Below are positions 34,080 to 45,659 of a DNA stretch of 64,000 nt, in pieces. Made by a program: the position numbers and the translations under genes. Under the pieces are notes generated by a model. That model saw nothing but the letters and a program-made list of their open reading frames with translations, had not been told where the DNA came from and made no database searches. The DNA lies in the NCBI GenBank assembly GCA_024036415.1, contig JAMWET010001200.1:101001-165000 (forward strand), written 5' to 3'. Within the stretch, counting starts at the first letter, position 1; each line of letters begins with the position of its first letter. Origin of the DNA: Prochilodus magdalenae (lineage: Eukaryota; Chordata; Actinopteri; Characiformes; Prochilodontidae).

Positions 34080-35866
34080 AGTTTCTGGATGTAGGCCGTA
34101 TCAACGTTCAGACATTCCTACATCAAAGAATTGAGGAGTTGGGCCAGATTTGGTGGATGCCTTCTCTGGCACAATTCTGAGGGGAATTTACTGTAGACTG
34201 GGATCCTAGCCATTGCCAGACATGTATAAAGTACTAGAGACCCAGACTTGAGTAAAAGTACAAGTGCTCTATCAAAAAAGTGACTTGAGTAGAAGTAGAA
34301 GTGTTCTTTAAGCTCCATACTTAAGTGGAAGTACTAAAGTATTCAACAATTTTTGTACTTAAGTATTGCAAGTAGTTTATTCTAAAATTTACTACTTAAG
34401 TACTGAAAGTAAAAGTACAAGTATTGTCTTATGTAGTTATTTCAGAAAGCAGTCAAACGTTTGAATGTCACATGGTTAAGGACTCTCACAATAACTTTGG
34501 CTACAATGACATGTACAAGAAGAGTACAGGTACATGGAGTCATCAGCTAACTCTCTAAACAAACTCAAACGAAAGGCTAAACAGAACTGACAGCAGCATG
34601 TCACATACAAGTGTTTTGTGTGTAAAAGCAAGTGAGGAGAGCACCTTAAAACACTGAGCTTAACTCTATGTAAACAAAAACCGATCAAGTATGTCCCTTC
34701 CCCTTTAAATCATCCCTCCTTTCTCTTCTTTGCTTGTGCTGTTTTCTCCATACTCACTCTCTTCTTAAAGTAGTGTGCATAAAGCAGTCATTTTTTTGGA
34801 CGTTAGACATTTTCTTTTTATTCTTGACTTGATAGGACAACTAAAAGATCTTAAAGGCCATTGGGCCACATTCAGGTATTACTCATGTAAAAATAAAAGT
34901 GACTAGAGCACCTTAAAACACTGAGCTTAACACAGTGTAAACAAAAACAGATCTCCCTTCCCCTTTAAAGCATCCCTCCCTTCTCTTCCCTGCTTGTGCC
35001 CTTCATTTTTAGGAAGTTAGAAAGCTTCTATTTATCCTCAAATGGAGTTGTTTTTCAAAATTGACGTCATTCAGTCTCGCTCTTTTAGGGCTAACGACTA
35101 ATCCTGCGATACTAAAAAGCCTCTCGCAGGCTGCTGATGCTAGGGGTCAGGACGGTCTCCTTCCTCATCCTAATCCCTGGAAGTTGAAGGTGGTGAAGAT
35201 GGTTTTTCTGGTGGTTCTTCCATCTCAAAATAAACTACACCACCCTAGCGTTAGTGTTCTCAACGCAGCAGCAGTGTGAACGTAAGAACAGCAGTGTGCG
35301 CGGCCACAGCATGAACGCTTGTTCTGCTCAATGTTGAGGCGGCTTCATCAAACCCGGTGACAGTGCCATCTACCGCTCTGGCAGTGATGTGGGTTTGAAA
35401 TGACTCGTACCCATTTTTATAATTGTAACGAGTAACGATGCAGCACATAAAAAATGTAATGGAGTAAAAGTATTAAACTCATCCAAAATATGTAGTGAAG
35501 TAAAAGTGGAAGTAGGAGAAAAAAAATAATACTCCGGTAGAGTACAGATACAGCATTTTAGTACTTAAGTACAGTAGTGAAGTAGTTCTACTTCGTTACT
35601 ATACATCTCTGGCCATTGCAGGTACACCTGTATGATCATTTCAGAACTTTCATAGATCTGCTAATTCAGATACTTGCAGTCCACATGCAGTCACTCATTT
35701 TGGCCAATCATGAACATCTGCTCTGGCGTCATTTTCCACATTCACTGCACAGTACCACCTCTTCTCAATCTATGAATCCCATCACGCACACCCCAAAGGG
35801 ATATAGGCTGATCATCCTTATGCAGCACCATCTGCAGGAGCCTGAAGTTAATACCACTTTAAAGTA
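34080..35866 (+). repeat. Unclassified repeat X, copy b, split by a hAT-like element
   Basis: Left part 34080-34216 (CTGGATGTAGGCCGTATCAA ... ACTGGGATCCTAGCCATTGC) and right part 35612-35866 (GCCATTGCAGGTACACCTGT ... CATCTGCAGGAGCCTGAAGT). Removing 34217-35611 and one 8-bp duplication restores the order seen uninterrupted in copy a. Confidence 0.8.
34217..35611. mobile_element. hAT-like non-autonomous element, 1,395 bp
   Basis: Exact 8-bp target duplication GCCATTGC at 34209-34216 and 35612-35619. Ends CAGACATGTATA and (reverse) CAGAGATGTATA differ at one of the first 12 positions. Subterminal regions are full of AAGTAC/GTACTT-type motifs (ACTTGAGTAAAAGTAC, TACTTAAGTACAGTAG), as in a widespread fish hAT group. 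The interior has a direct repeat: GAGCACCTTAAAACACTGAG with downstream CCCTTCCCCTTTAAA at about 34637-34740 and again at 34907-35000. The open frame at 35061-35279 shows no hAT transposase motif that I can identify, so I call it non-autonomous. Confidence 0.88.
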
Positions 35867-36130
35867 AAATTGTGTGATATCAAATCTAATCGCAGTTATT
35901 GTCACATCACATTTACACAGACGTGAAGGTGAGTGACACGAGACCATATACTACACATATACTATACATTCCTGTATGTGCTGTTTGGGATGTCTGAGGT
36001 AGATAAATAAGATGCAGGGTATATAGAGGGGATAGAATATTGATATATTGTATGTATATACGTATATTCCAGATATACAGTATATGGATGGAAGATAAAC
36101 AAGATGTCAACCTGTATGCACAGGTATAGA
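35867..36130. other. Unique AT-rich sequence
   Basis: No gene; contains small TATA-rich patches near 36035-36080. Confidence 0.4.
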
Positions 36131-36595
36131 TATGCTACATGTAAAGTGCAGAGTGATGGTGAGAGTAATGCTGTGGATTGATCATGGAGATCATCTTGAT
36201 GATGAGTCAGGTGAGATGTGTATTGACAGTCCCACTGACCAATGCCTCAGAAGCCTGATGGTGTTGGGAAGAAATGTGGATGATCCAGTGACTCCACTAG
36301 TGAAGCTCAAGAGAACACACACACGCACATTTATACAGTGCAGTTTTGTGTCATTATGCAACATTTGAGGAGCTAACCTGACATTTCTCCTGATCTACAG
36401 TTCCTCAGAGAACAAGTATTGAACATTGTTGTCTCCAAAGTCACAAAGAACAAAGACCCCACTACTCACTGCATACTGTACAAGCCTTTTTGTTTTATTT
36501 TATTTTACTGTGCTGTATGGTGAAACTGCTACTGGCTGCTAAAATTCTTACGGGATCAATAAAGTATCTATCTATCATCTATCTATCTAAAAAGC
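36131..36595 (+). mobile_element. LINE 3' end with (TATC)n tail
   Basis: The 3' junction CTTACGGGATCAATAAAGTA followed by TCTATC repeats matches in reverse those at 27190 and 56571. Upstream, CTCAGAAGCCTGATGGTGTTGGGAAG resembles the 3' region of fish LINEs, but the body is too diverged to assign. The left boundary is approximate. Confidence 0.5.
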
Positions 36596-37368
36596 CATGT
36601 GTTGTTAAAGTGGGGACATAGCGATACAGTCTATAATGCTGGAATGTTTGAAGTCGATTACTCTTATTTTTGGTGAGGTTTGTTTCTGACCAGACCTCCG
36701 TCATAAGCGGGTGTCTCGGCAAGGCCACTTTCTGAGATACATATTTGTGTAATTCCGGGGTCCATATCTCTGGTTCCCTGATGGCTAGCTGTGTGATCCA
36801 GAGCTCATTGGAAAGGCCACGTCATGCTCTACTGACATGAGTTTGGCTTCGTCACAGATTAAAAGTCTCTTGTGAAGGCATTGCCTTCTCCTGTGGCATG
36901 ATCAGAGGTTAGTCAACATCAACTCCACTTTCGTCACATATGGAAAAACATGTAACCTCTGGTGTCCAAGAACTATTGTAAGTCATTGTAATAGTTATTT
37001 TATAATTATAGCTATTATGTTTACAATCCAAAGACTCACGTGTCTCCTGAGTTTTAATATTAAAAGTTTATAATAATGAAATAAAAGCTTATTAATGATC
37101 AAGTAAATCTTCCATCTGGATAGCAACTGTTTGTTACAAGCTAATTTTTTCTCTTTGTGTTTTATATAGGTCATATAATGAATGATGACTGGCCTTATGC
37201 AGATTCTAAAATGATTTTATGAAACCTTTTGTTGTATAGGTTAAAGTGTTTATATCTGATCTCTTTAAGTCTTACTCATAAAATTTCCAATTAAAATTAT
37301 CTTTGAGTACAAGCTAGTCACATTTCAGGGCACATTTCTGATGAGAATGATGAGGTGTGGTCAAATTG
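36596..37368. other. Unique non-coding stretch
   Basis: AT-rich, no gene or repeat ends seen. Confidence 0.45.
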
Positions 37369-37453
37369 TTCCTGGTAACCTTTATCTTCCTTCCCAATAG
37401 CATCACAGTCTGACACTTCCTTCTGGGTGCAACTATTCTTTTGATGATACATG
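37369..37453 (+). mobile_element. Tc1-like element, CACTCATC family, 3' end fragment (copy 8)
   Basis: TTGTTCCTGGTAACCTTTAT, CTTCCTTCTGGGTGCAACTA and the degraded end TTTTGATGATACATG before TA. Only the last 85 bp of the family are present. Confidence 0.8.
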
Positions 37454-38815
37454 TACGCGACCTGTGAGTTAAGTAATCTTATGAGAATAACTCTTGACTT
37501 GGATGCTTGTCTGCTCCTGCTGAACTATGCCTCTCGTTACCTTGATTTTACTGAAGGTAGGTTTCACATCACAAAGAAAACCATACTGCAGTTATGATTT
37601 GTAGCTGATATTAGTTTATATCAATTTTGGATAACATCATTTCATAATATAGCCTGTCTGGAATATTAGTACTGCATGGATCAATAAAGCGAAAAACACA
37701 TTTACCTGCTGTCCATTTGAATTTTTTAAATTTCCTTTTATTTCATGTCATAATTTAATCTCTTTGTTGTTGTCTGTAACAAACAAAATGGAGGACATCA
37801 AGGAAAACAGTAAAACAAACAAACTGTTGAAAATGATTTAACAGTACCAGGAAAATGGGACTCCTTTCAACCACCTGGAAGGTCTAGTAGACCACCAAAA
37901 CTGTTTCCACTAATCAACAGCACTTAACGTTTTCATCTGTGAGAGAGAGAAGAAGGTCAAGCTCCACTCTCGCTTCAGATCTGAAACCATCCACGGGTTT
38001 TTGTCCATCCTGGATCTGTGCAGTTTGAGGGGTTCCACAGTGTAATCCCTAGTTTCATATGTATGCACGAGTGCGCACACGAGGTGAGGTATCCTAAGCG
38101 TTCCATGCCATCGTGTGTCTTGATGATTGAAGTTGGCAGGCCAGCAGCTGGTTGATGTGAGCAGTATGCCATTTAGCTGTGACATTGCTGTATCAAGCCC
38201 CGGTCCCGCAGGGCAATGGCTGAAGAAGCAATACTTTTCACTCCTACTTTATTGAACAGCTTGCAGGGATACGTGGAGCACCACCCATATGCCTGTCCCT
38301 CATCTTCAAGCTGTTCTGATTTTGGGTGCGCGAACCTCCCCTCATATAAAAAACGGCTTCACAGCCCCATTCCATTAAACCTCAGTCGGATTCATGGATT
38401 TGCTGTCACTGTACGTGCCAGTATGTGCAGCGTTTATTTTCCAGTTACAGAATGAAAACTGTTGCTGCAGAGACGGATGCGTCACATACTGCAGAAGCTG
38501 CAGTTCTAAATCTGCTGCTGCTGAGATTATTGCTTCATTTGAACCCACACATTTGAACTCTGTAGGAGTTAATTTAACAGCAGTGATTATATTGTGGTCG
38601 CTGAACTTATACGCCAGCAATATACCTACCTGCTTGGAAATGAGACATTGGCACTTCAACCATTAAGTCGTATAGCTCATTAAGTAGAGGTATAGCAGAG
38701 AGATCAGCCGTACAGAAAAGCAGAGGCATTCTTATTCTTATGGGCTTATTGATATGCACCTCACATCTCTTATGAATCCAATACAGTAAGTACATCGCCG
38801 TGGAGAAGGTAAAAG
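37454..38815. other. Unique non-coding stretch
   Basis: 37910-38660 is somewhat GC-richer, with open frames of 60-94 codons on both strands, none with a recognisable family. Could include weakly conserved regulatory DNA; nothing is supported. Confidence 0.35.
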
Positions 38816-39345
38816 GTGCTCTCTATCCTGGAGGAAACCACCATCCTGACGGACGGAGTGGACAAATTGATTGGGCCTAAGGTTTAATCGTCCTGTGTTT
38901 TCTGGAGGGCTTCTGAAGCCCCGCTGCTTCCGCTCTCTTCAGCCCCGGCAGGAACAGGGAGGAGAGGGAAGATAAGCCGGCGGAATCTGGCCTTTCTTCC
39001 CCCCTGTGCGTGCGGCCTCCTCCTGCAGATAATACCCCTCTGGAGATGCATTCAAAGCAACAGGACTTAGCAGCAGGCCGCGGTGGGAGAAGCCGTGGCT
39101 CAGAACCGGTCTCGGAGATGAACCGCTTAATCAGAGGTAAATTGCTCGGAGAACGAGAGGGCCTATAACGGGATTGGCGTGGCGCGGGGCGAACAAAAGC
39201 AGGGGCTCTTTCCTGCAGGATTAGCCCTGGATCAGCGGGTGACCTTCAACGAGCCGAGATGGAGCACGGCTGCGGTTCAGGACCTCCGGGTGGTGGGCCG
39301 TTAGTGTTGAAGCTGGCAAAACAGCTGCAGAGTTTGTCCTCTCAT
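38816..39345. promoter_or_regulatory. Isolated GC-rich segment, candidate regulatory element
   Basis: The most GC-rich part of the window (for example CCGCGGTGGGAGAAGCCGTG, GGCGTGGCGCGGGGCGAAC) in an AT-rich setting. Single copy, several CpGs, an AT-core motif CCGCTTAATCAGAGGTAAAT in the middle, no long ORF. It could be a distal enhancer, a CpG-island promoter of an unseen transcript, or an untranslated exon. Confidence 0.35.
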
Positions 39346-39822
39346 TAAAAAAGCTTAGCAAAAGTTGGTGCAGTAAAGTGACCTGCATTTGTTCTCTATA
39401 TATTACCCGTGCCGTAGCTGTAGGAGTGCTAACTTATTAGGCGTTGTTGACAGTGCTGCAACTAGCATTTTATGGGCCACACTGCAAAAACGAATGGGCA
39501 AGAAATACATTTAATGAACAAGTAACATGATTAGCTTGTTTACACCAAGTTGGTGCTCTAATGTTGGCTAATGAGTGGAGCATGTTATTATATTATCAGA
39601 ACAATCCATAAGTAATGGGTGTAAAATGTCTAGTGGAGAACAGTGGCTATTGGTACCTAAGTTTAGACCAAAAATGTCAAATAAGTAGAAAATAATGTCT
39701 CCATGTTAATGCTAATTTTTGCTAGCACCCCTATGGGATTCTAGTAGTATAGTAGCGCTAAGCTAGGTGATTCACTTAACACTAACACTGATTTACATTA
39801 ACTGTTTTACTGATTAAGGGTA
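39346..39822. other. Unique non-coding sequence
   Basis: AT-rich; no features seen. Confidence 0.45.
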
Positions 39823-40355
39823 CAGGGGTTGGACAATGAAACTGAAACACCTGGTTTTAGACCACAATCATTTATCAGTATGGTGTAGGGCCTCCTTTTG
39901 CGGCCAATACAGCGTCAGTTCGTCTTGGGAATGACATATACTGCGTCCTGCACAGTGGTCAGAGGGAGTTTAAGCCATTCTTCTTGCAGGATAGTGGCCA
40001 GGTCACTACGTGATGCTGGTGGAGGTTCGTCCTTCTTGGTGGTATGCTGACATTACCCTGGATACCGTGGCTCTTGATACATCACAAAGACTTGCTGTCT
40101 TGGTCACAGATGCGCCAGCAAGACGTGCACCAACAGTTTGTCCTCTTTTGAACTCTGGTATGTCACCCATAATGTTGTGTGCATTGCAGTATTTTGAGCA
40201 GGACTGTGCTCTTACCTGCTAACTGAACCTTCACACTCTGCTCTTACTGGTGCAATGTGCAATTAATGAAGACTGGCCACCAGGCTGGTCCAATTTAGCC
40301 GTGAGACCTCCCACACTAAAATGACAGTTGTTTCAGTTTCATTGTCCAACCCCTG
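39823..40355 (-). mobile_element. 533-bp internally deleted Tc1-like element, copy 4
   Basis: TA-flanked (39821-39822, 40356-40357), 533 bp. The right end has ACAGTTG for ACAGGTG, a single-base change within the inverted repeat. HTH ORF at 40006-40170, minus. Same deletion as the other three copies. Confidence 0.95.
40006..40170 (-). CDS. HTH-only truncated Tc1 transposase, copy 4
   Basis: 54 codons, same start and TAG stop, intact HTH. Four of four copies retain this open frame. Function, if any, is limited to binding the inverted repeats. Confidence 0.55.
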   Translation of the reverse strand: MGDIPEFKRGQTVGARLAGASVTKTASLCDVSRATVSRVMSAYHQEGRTSTSIT

Positions 40356-40357
40356 TA

Positions 40358-41257
40358 GAATGCTTTTTTCAGCATTTTGAACTCCCTCAAATGATTTCCT
40401 CATGTCTACATAAGATATGTGGTTTTTGGCTGGGGTTTAAAAAGGACCCAGATTTGGTTTTACACACCTGTTTTTGGTGAATATGTTAATGAGACGTGGT
40501 CTGATTTGCTGGTTTACGGCAAAACAGCATGATGGCTCACATATGCAAAATGCCGAAACAGGAAAAAGGGCACAGGAAAATATGATTGTCAACAACACAA
40601 AGTAAATTAATCTTACTATAAAACTTTCAATTCAATATCATCTGACCGCATAACAATCCCATACACATATTAAGTAAATACTGTATAAACCCTGTAACCC
40701 CACATGCTGTATGTCTTAGAACCTGCATCTCTAAGACCATTATGCACCATCACACAGCATGGCTGTTACTAACAGGTTTCACATATATATATTACAGTTA
40801 CCCTTACAGCACAGAGCCCTGCTATAGAACTGCTGTTTTCCATGCCAAACAAAACTAATTGAAATGCACTGGTCAGGCTACTGTTTGTATTCATAAATAT
40901 ATTTAGGACTTCTAGAAGACCTAGAGTGGCATTTCCCCAGCAAATTAGTCCCACCAATCTCAAAACAGAGGTGAGTAGTAACTACTCAAACAAAAATATA
41001 CATACATATTAAAACATATAGTGTATATAAATTTTACTTTTAAGCCAGTCATGTTTAGATACTAATTAGTACGGTGCACTTGGCTGTAGCAATCTTGAGA
41101 CCACTGAGAACAGTAATTCCAATTAGACAATTATCCACTGGGTGTTTCATAAATTCAACTCTTTGTTTAAAACCAGAACCTAAGAACTCGAGGAGTATTA
41201 CTATAAGATTCGCAGAGGTGACATAAAACAAGCCTAATGAATCTGTTTAATAGAAAT
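40358..41257. other. Unique non-coding stretch
   Basis: AT-rich; no gene or repeat ends recognised. Confidence 0.45.
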
Positions 41258-41565
41258 GAACTCTTTGGGAGGCCGTCGAGGGCTGGAGGTTAGGGAACCA
41301 GCCATGTGACCGGAGGGTTGCCGGTTCGATTCCCTGAACTGACAGTAGCGACTGAGGTGCCCTTGAGCAAGGCACCTAACTCCCAACTGCTGCCCGGGCG
41401 CCATGGATAGTGCTGCCCACCGCTCCGGGTAAGTGTGCTCACTGCCCCTAGTGTGTGTGTTCATTAGTAAGTGTGTTTGTGGGTGTTTCACTTCACAGAT
41501 GGGTTAAATGCGGAGACTAAATTTCCCCATTGTGGGATCAACAAGGGTTCTAAATCTAAATGACA
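41258..41565 (+). mobile_element. tRNA-derived SINE, family B
   Basis: Head GGCTGGAGGTTAGGGAACCA with a B box GGTTCGATTCC at about 41322. The body has GCCCTTGAGCAAGGCACCTA, ACTGCTGCCCGGGCGCCATG and GCTGCCCACCGCTCCGGGTA, and the tail GATGGGTTAAATGCGGAGAC, AAATTTCCCCATTGTGGGAT. This is a common fish SINE architecture; no close relative of it occurs elsewhere in the window. Confidence 0.85.
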
Positions 41566-43094
41566 GATTTTACAGGTTTTATTGTAGGCCTGTAGAAGGC
41601 CTTGAGGGTTTCCCACTGAACACTGCATCTGTAGTGGTACTAGGGGTCCAGTAAAGATATTAGGATACTCCTGCCTATGGACCCGCATACTAAGTGCTCC
41701 GCCTGCATTGCTGGTAGTTACACCACTATTTCTTGGAGATGATATTGTCTAATAAAATAAAATCAACAATACAGCCCATTCTCGCTTCTGAACACTTCAG
41801 CTGAAACATAGAGAATCATTTCCATGCTGCTCTGGAACGGTGGCCCATTCCATTTCCTCAACGACAGAATGGATTTTAAAATACATTAACTGTATTTAAA
41901 TGTCCCTGCGTCAATAAATATTGACACCGGAGGGTTGTGAATAAGCATAGGAAATCAGTGTGAGTCCAAAACCGTTTCTCCTATCCGCATAGGACAGGGT
42001 GTTCCTGGGACAAAGCAAAAATGTGGTGGGCAAGTGGAGATAATTGGTATTGTCTTACACAAAGGAGCTTTTCTTTGGGTAATTAAAGGTCTTTCTCATC
42101 CAATGGGTTTCCCAGAAGCCACTTCTAAAGAGCCAGAGAATATTAACGTAATACAGGGCCTTAGGTATTTCTAAAGAGGTGCGTGTTAAAGCTGAGAAGG
42201 AAACGAAGCTGTTGTGAAGCCTACTAATATGGCCAGGAGCTTTGACGTGTGACCTTTTTCCTGGATCCTAATCCTGATCTTTAATAAGACTTTTATTTGG
42301 TGATAGGGGAGCGTGTGTTAACATCATGAGCATTCTCTGCATGACCTTCCACGACTCGACTGTGGAATGTGCGCTGCTTTGTTATCATAGGACATTGCAA
42401 TGTTCGCATATCACCATGGTCATTGTTAGAGGTAAATCCTAATCTTATTGGTGACAAGGTCATCTTTTTTACTATGCTGATATATTTTCTTATTACATTC
42501 ATGTGATATGCCAGGAAATATGCCCTGGGCAAACGTTCAGGTCAGAAGCGCTGACGCTAGATCCTCCTGTAATGCAGCCTCTGTGCGAGTAAGCTCTATC
42601 TGTAATGCGGTTTGGGGACCTGTTAAAAATCACTGCTTTTTCTTATGACTCGTTTTTTTTCTCTGCCTCTCGTAGATTTTGGCAGAGATTGCCAGTCTGC
42701 CTTTCGGTCAAATGTTTGTTTATGATGTGGCCTATCTCTATCCCACCGAAATGGCTGGTGTCGTGATCCGGATCAGCACTAGCTGATGCCCATCAGTCCT
42801 GGCTCCTGCCACAGAGAAAGGAAGGTCGAAGGGGGGGCGGATGTAGTAGAGCACAGTTAGATGGTCTGCGGGTGTCGGCTAGAGCGTGAAAAGTTGCAGT
42901 GCGGTCCTTCATAACAGCATCATTTTGCCCTGGCCTGACAGTACACTGTATGAAAAGATGATACACAGTGCTGTAAATTCTGCATCATCTTCTGTTTTTT
43001 TGTAATCCAAGAGGGTATATCAAATAACCCTTCATTCGTTACAGCAGTAAAGTCTGTGTGAATAAAAGCATTTCCTGGTCATTTCAAACTTATA
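41566..43094. other. Unique stretch, partly regulatory-looking
   Basis: 41830-42160 and 42230-42720 are single-copy with AT-core motifs (AATGGATTTTAAAATACATT, GTGGAGATAATTGGTATTG). No gene supported. Could contain conserved non-coding DNA. Confidence 0.3.
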
Positions 43095-43595
43095 CACTCA
43101 TAATAAAAACAATAGCACTCAGTAGAAAGTGGACTGCAGTGCCTTCCTTCAGGAAGGAAGATAAAGGTTACCAGGAACAATAAAGGATAATACATTTAGA
43201 CTGATATGGGGAATATTTATTGAGCTACACATACAGAAGTAGTGTCTCTTAGTATGGTGTTAGGCCGCCATGTTTGCTAATGCATCATGCCATGCGTCCT
43301 GTGGTGATCCATCCCATTCAGCTTGAATATTCTCATACAGTTCCTGCAGATGTTGCGTTAGCGGTGAAGGTGGATTGACGCCAGGCCTCCTGGACATGTG
43401 AGGCATAAAAACAAACTGTTCATCTTGGCACTGACCTTGGCTTCTCCACATATGATTTCATTGGTTGTCTCCAACAAAAGCGAGACTCGTCACGGAAGAT
43501 GACCCGCTGGCTTTCTGAGTCACTCCATAACATTCTGGCACGACACCACTGTGGTCTTTGGTAACGCTGACGCAATGTTAAGGGCAGGCATCATG
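43095..43595 (-). mobile_element. Tc1-like element, CACTCATC family, copy 9 (3' part complete)
   Basis: Reverse copy starting CACTCATAATAAAAACAATAG after TA. The minus-strand remnant reads ESQRVIFRDESRF (first catalytic motif, with R for S), then loses frame. A 63-codon open frame (43260-43451) covers the C-terminus with ELYENIQAEWDG. Ends near AGGGCAGGCATCATG without the 5' inverted repeat. Confidence 0.82.
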
Positions 43596-45469
43596 CAAAT
43601 GGGCGGAGCTAAACTGTTATAGGCTGAATAAGGAAAGCAGGCTGTTTATGAAGCTTAGTTCTATGGGGAGGGAAATTTAACAAGACAGTGTGGATATGTT
43701 ACATGATATAGGACTTTCAGGAAATACAGATGGACAAGGAGAAGCAGGGGGTCCAGTACAGCTCAACATCCCACAGAGAGAGTGAAACACTGCACTTCTA
43801 TTGATGCTGTTAGCTTTACTCAATTGCCTCTTTGATACGTCAGATAACTGGTGCTTCTCTGTCCTTTTGAAGGGCATCGCAAGTGGCCTCTGTTCCTTGC
43901 AGACCTCTCTTCGAAGAATTGCCAATCAGGATTGACACCCAAAGTTCAAAGTCCTTCATGAACTGTACAGAGTCCAAGCCAGAAACTTTGTAAAGTACCT
44001 TTAATTGAACATAATTTTATAAGGCTAGAGAGCCCTTCGGACGGCATGCGCCGGAAGCAGATGGCGAGGCGAAAGCCTGAAATGGTGACTTTCGGTCCTG
44101 GCTGGTGAATAGAGGAACCTGGGCAAGATGAAGGAAACTTTGATGTTCAATTCAATCCCTCCTTTGATGTCGTTTTGCTGTGCGAGAGATGGATTTTATG
44201 GTAAGATTTACCTAAGCGGCCAGCTCTGTCTTTTGAAGAAGTACAACCGGATTGAGGCTTTGTGCCCTCCTCGTATCTTAATGGAGACATATTTCCTCTC
44301 TGGTCCATACACGTCTAAGCAGCGGGAAAAGAGACTGGCTGAAATGTCAACGTTTAAAAAAGACGTGTACAGTGATGCAGAGAGGCGGTGCTTCGAGTTC
44401 GAGCTCTATTTCTGCACTTTTTTTGACGATACAACCTACTTAACAGTGTTTTAGCATTTCAAGTAGGAACCTAACTTTAGGTGATGGGAAAAAGTTGCAC
44501 TTTCTGTAACTGATTGGCTCCCATGTGCATCCCCTTCAGGAAATTTCCAGAGCAGCATTACTAAAATCTGAAAACAGTGTCTTCAAGGTGTTAAAGTTAA
44601 TCTTCTCAAACACTATCAAACACAGCCAAACTCAAAGTTCTACTCATATTCCTGCTAAGCTGTCTCATATGCAGATCTTTCAGCTAAGCCTGTTCTGGTA
44701 GGGTTTTTTTTAGGCTTTAACTTTTTTCGCTGTTTTTCCCCCACTATTCAGTTAGCTACAAACAGAAGCAGCACCCAGGGAAGCCCTAAACTCCACACTT
44801 TCCTGGCCAGTTGGCCCTCTTATGGGTTTGGATGAACTACAGTCTTTTTCAGACCTTCGCTTGGGAGATTGCACTGATGAGGAAAGACATTTAACACTTG
44901 GCATGTGATGAGGATAATGCCGCCTGCTTATCGCCAAATTGCCTTTTGCTTCCTGATATGGAGATGTGCATGGTGGCGTGGGAAGAGATAGAAGCTCTTT
45001 TGTTCCCAGACAGTCTCCTGCATCTGATTTACAAGGAGCGAAGGAAATGAAGGAAGCAAGAGAGCAACGATAGAGGAAGTCCCTAATGAAGATAGACTGA
45101 TGTCAGTCATTTAGATGTTATGTATATACGCCCTTTCATGGCATTTTGGGGTAGTGAGATGTAGCTGGCTGGTGAAGTAGAATTTTATGCCTGTGATCCT
45201 GAAAATAATAATTTCCCATTCTTTCCCAGGGGCATAACTCGACTCTTACCTCGTTTTGGACCATTTCTGTTGGCTCGTGCATCATGACATGTTTAGCTCA
45301 ATGTGAAGGCCAACAGGACAACAAGAAGTAACACAAAACGTGTTGTCTCTGACAAATGGGATGCATCCCACCCACCTGTTATATACCAAACTGGTCTGCC
45401 TACATGCTCACGTCCTATAAGAGATTATTGCAATGAAAACTATACAAACTCCATGTGAAGATGTCTGAC
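43596..45469. other. Unique stretch with a 108-codon open frame
   Basis: 44128-44454 (+) is open for 108 codons (MKETLMFNSIPP ... CTFFDDTTYLTVF) with a charged middle (SKQREKRLAEMSTFKKD). A splice-donor-like ATG|GTAAGAT is at about 44199-44208. No family recognised, no acceptor chosen. Could equally be conserved non-coding DNA. 45250-45320 is a fragment related to MITE M (TTTTGGACCATTTCTGTTGG). Confidence 0.3.
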
Positions 45470-45657
45470 ATGTTGCATTAGCAAACATGGTGGCCTGATG
45501 CCATACTGACAGACACAACTTCTGTATGTGTATCTCAATAAATATCGCCCATATAAGTCTTAATTTATATTTATTTATTGTTCCTGGTAACCTTTATCTT
45601 CCTTCCCAAAAGCATTGCACTCCCTTCTGGGTGCAGCTGTTATTTTGATGATGAGTG
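45470..45657 (+). mobile_element. Tc1-like element, CACTCATC family, 3' fragment (copy 10)
   Basis: TTGCATTAGCAAACATGGTG (transposase C-terminus), CTCAATAAATATCGCCCATA, GGTAACCTTTATCTTCCTTC and the right end GATGATGAGTG before TA. The 5' two thirds are absent. Confidence 0.85.
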
Positions 45658-45659
45658 TA

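Noticed and set aside
38394..38666. 90-codon ORF with Cys-rich start, overlapping a 94-codon ORF on the other strand
   Set aside because: Both strands open, no family signature, no exon boundaries; treated as chance.
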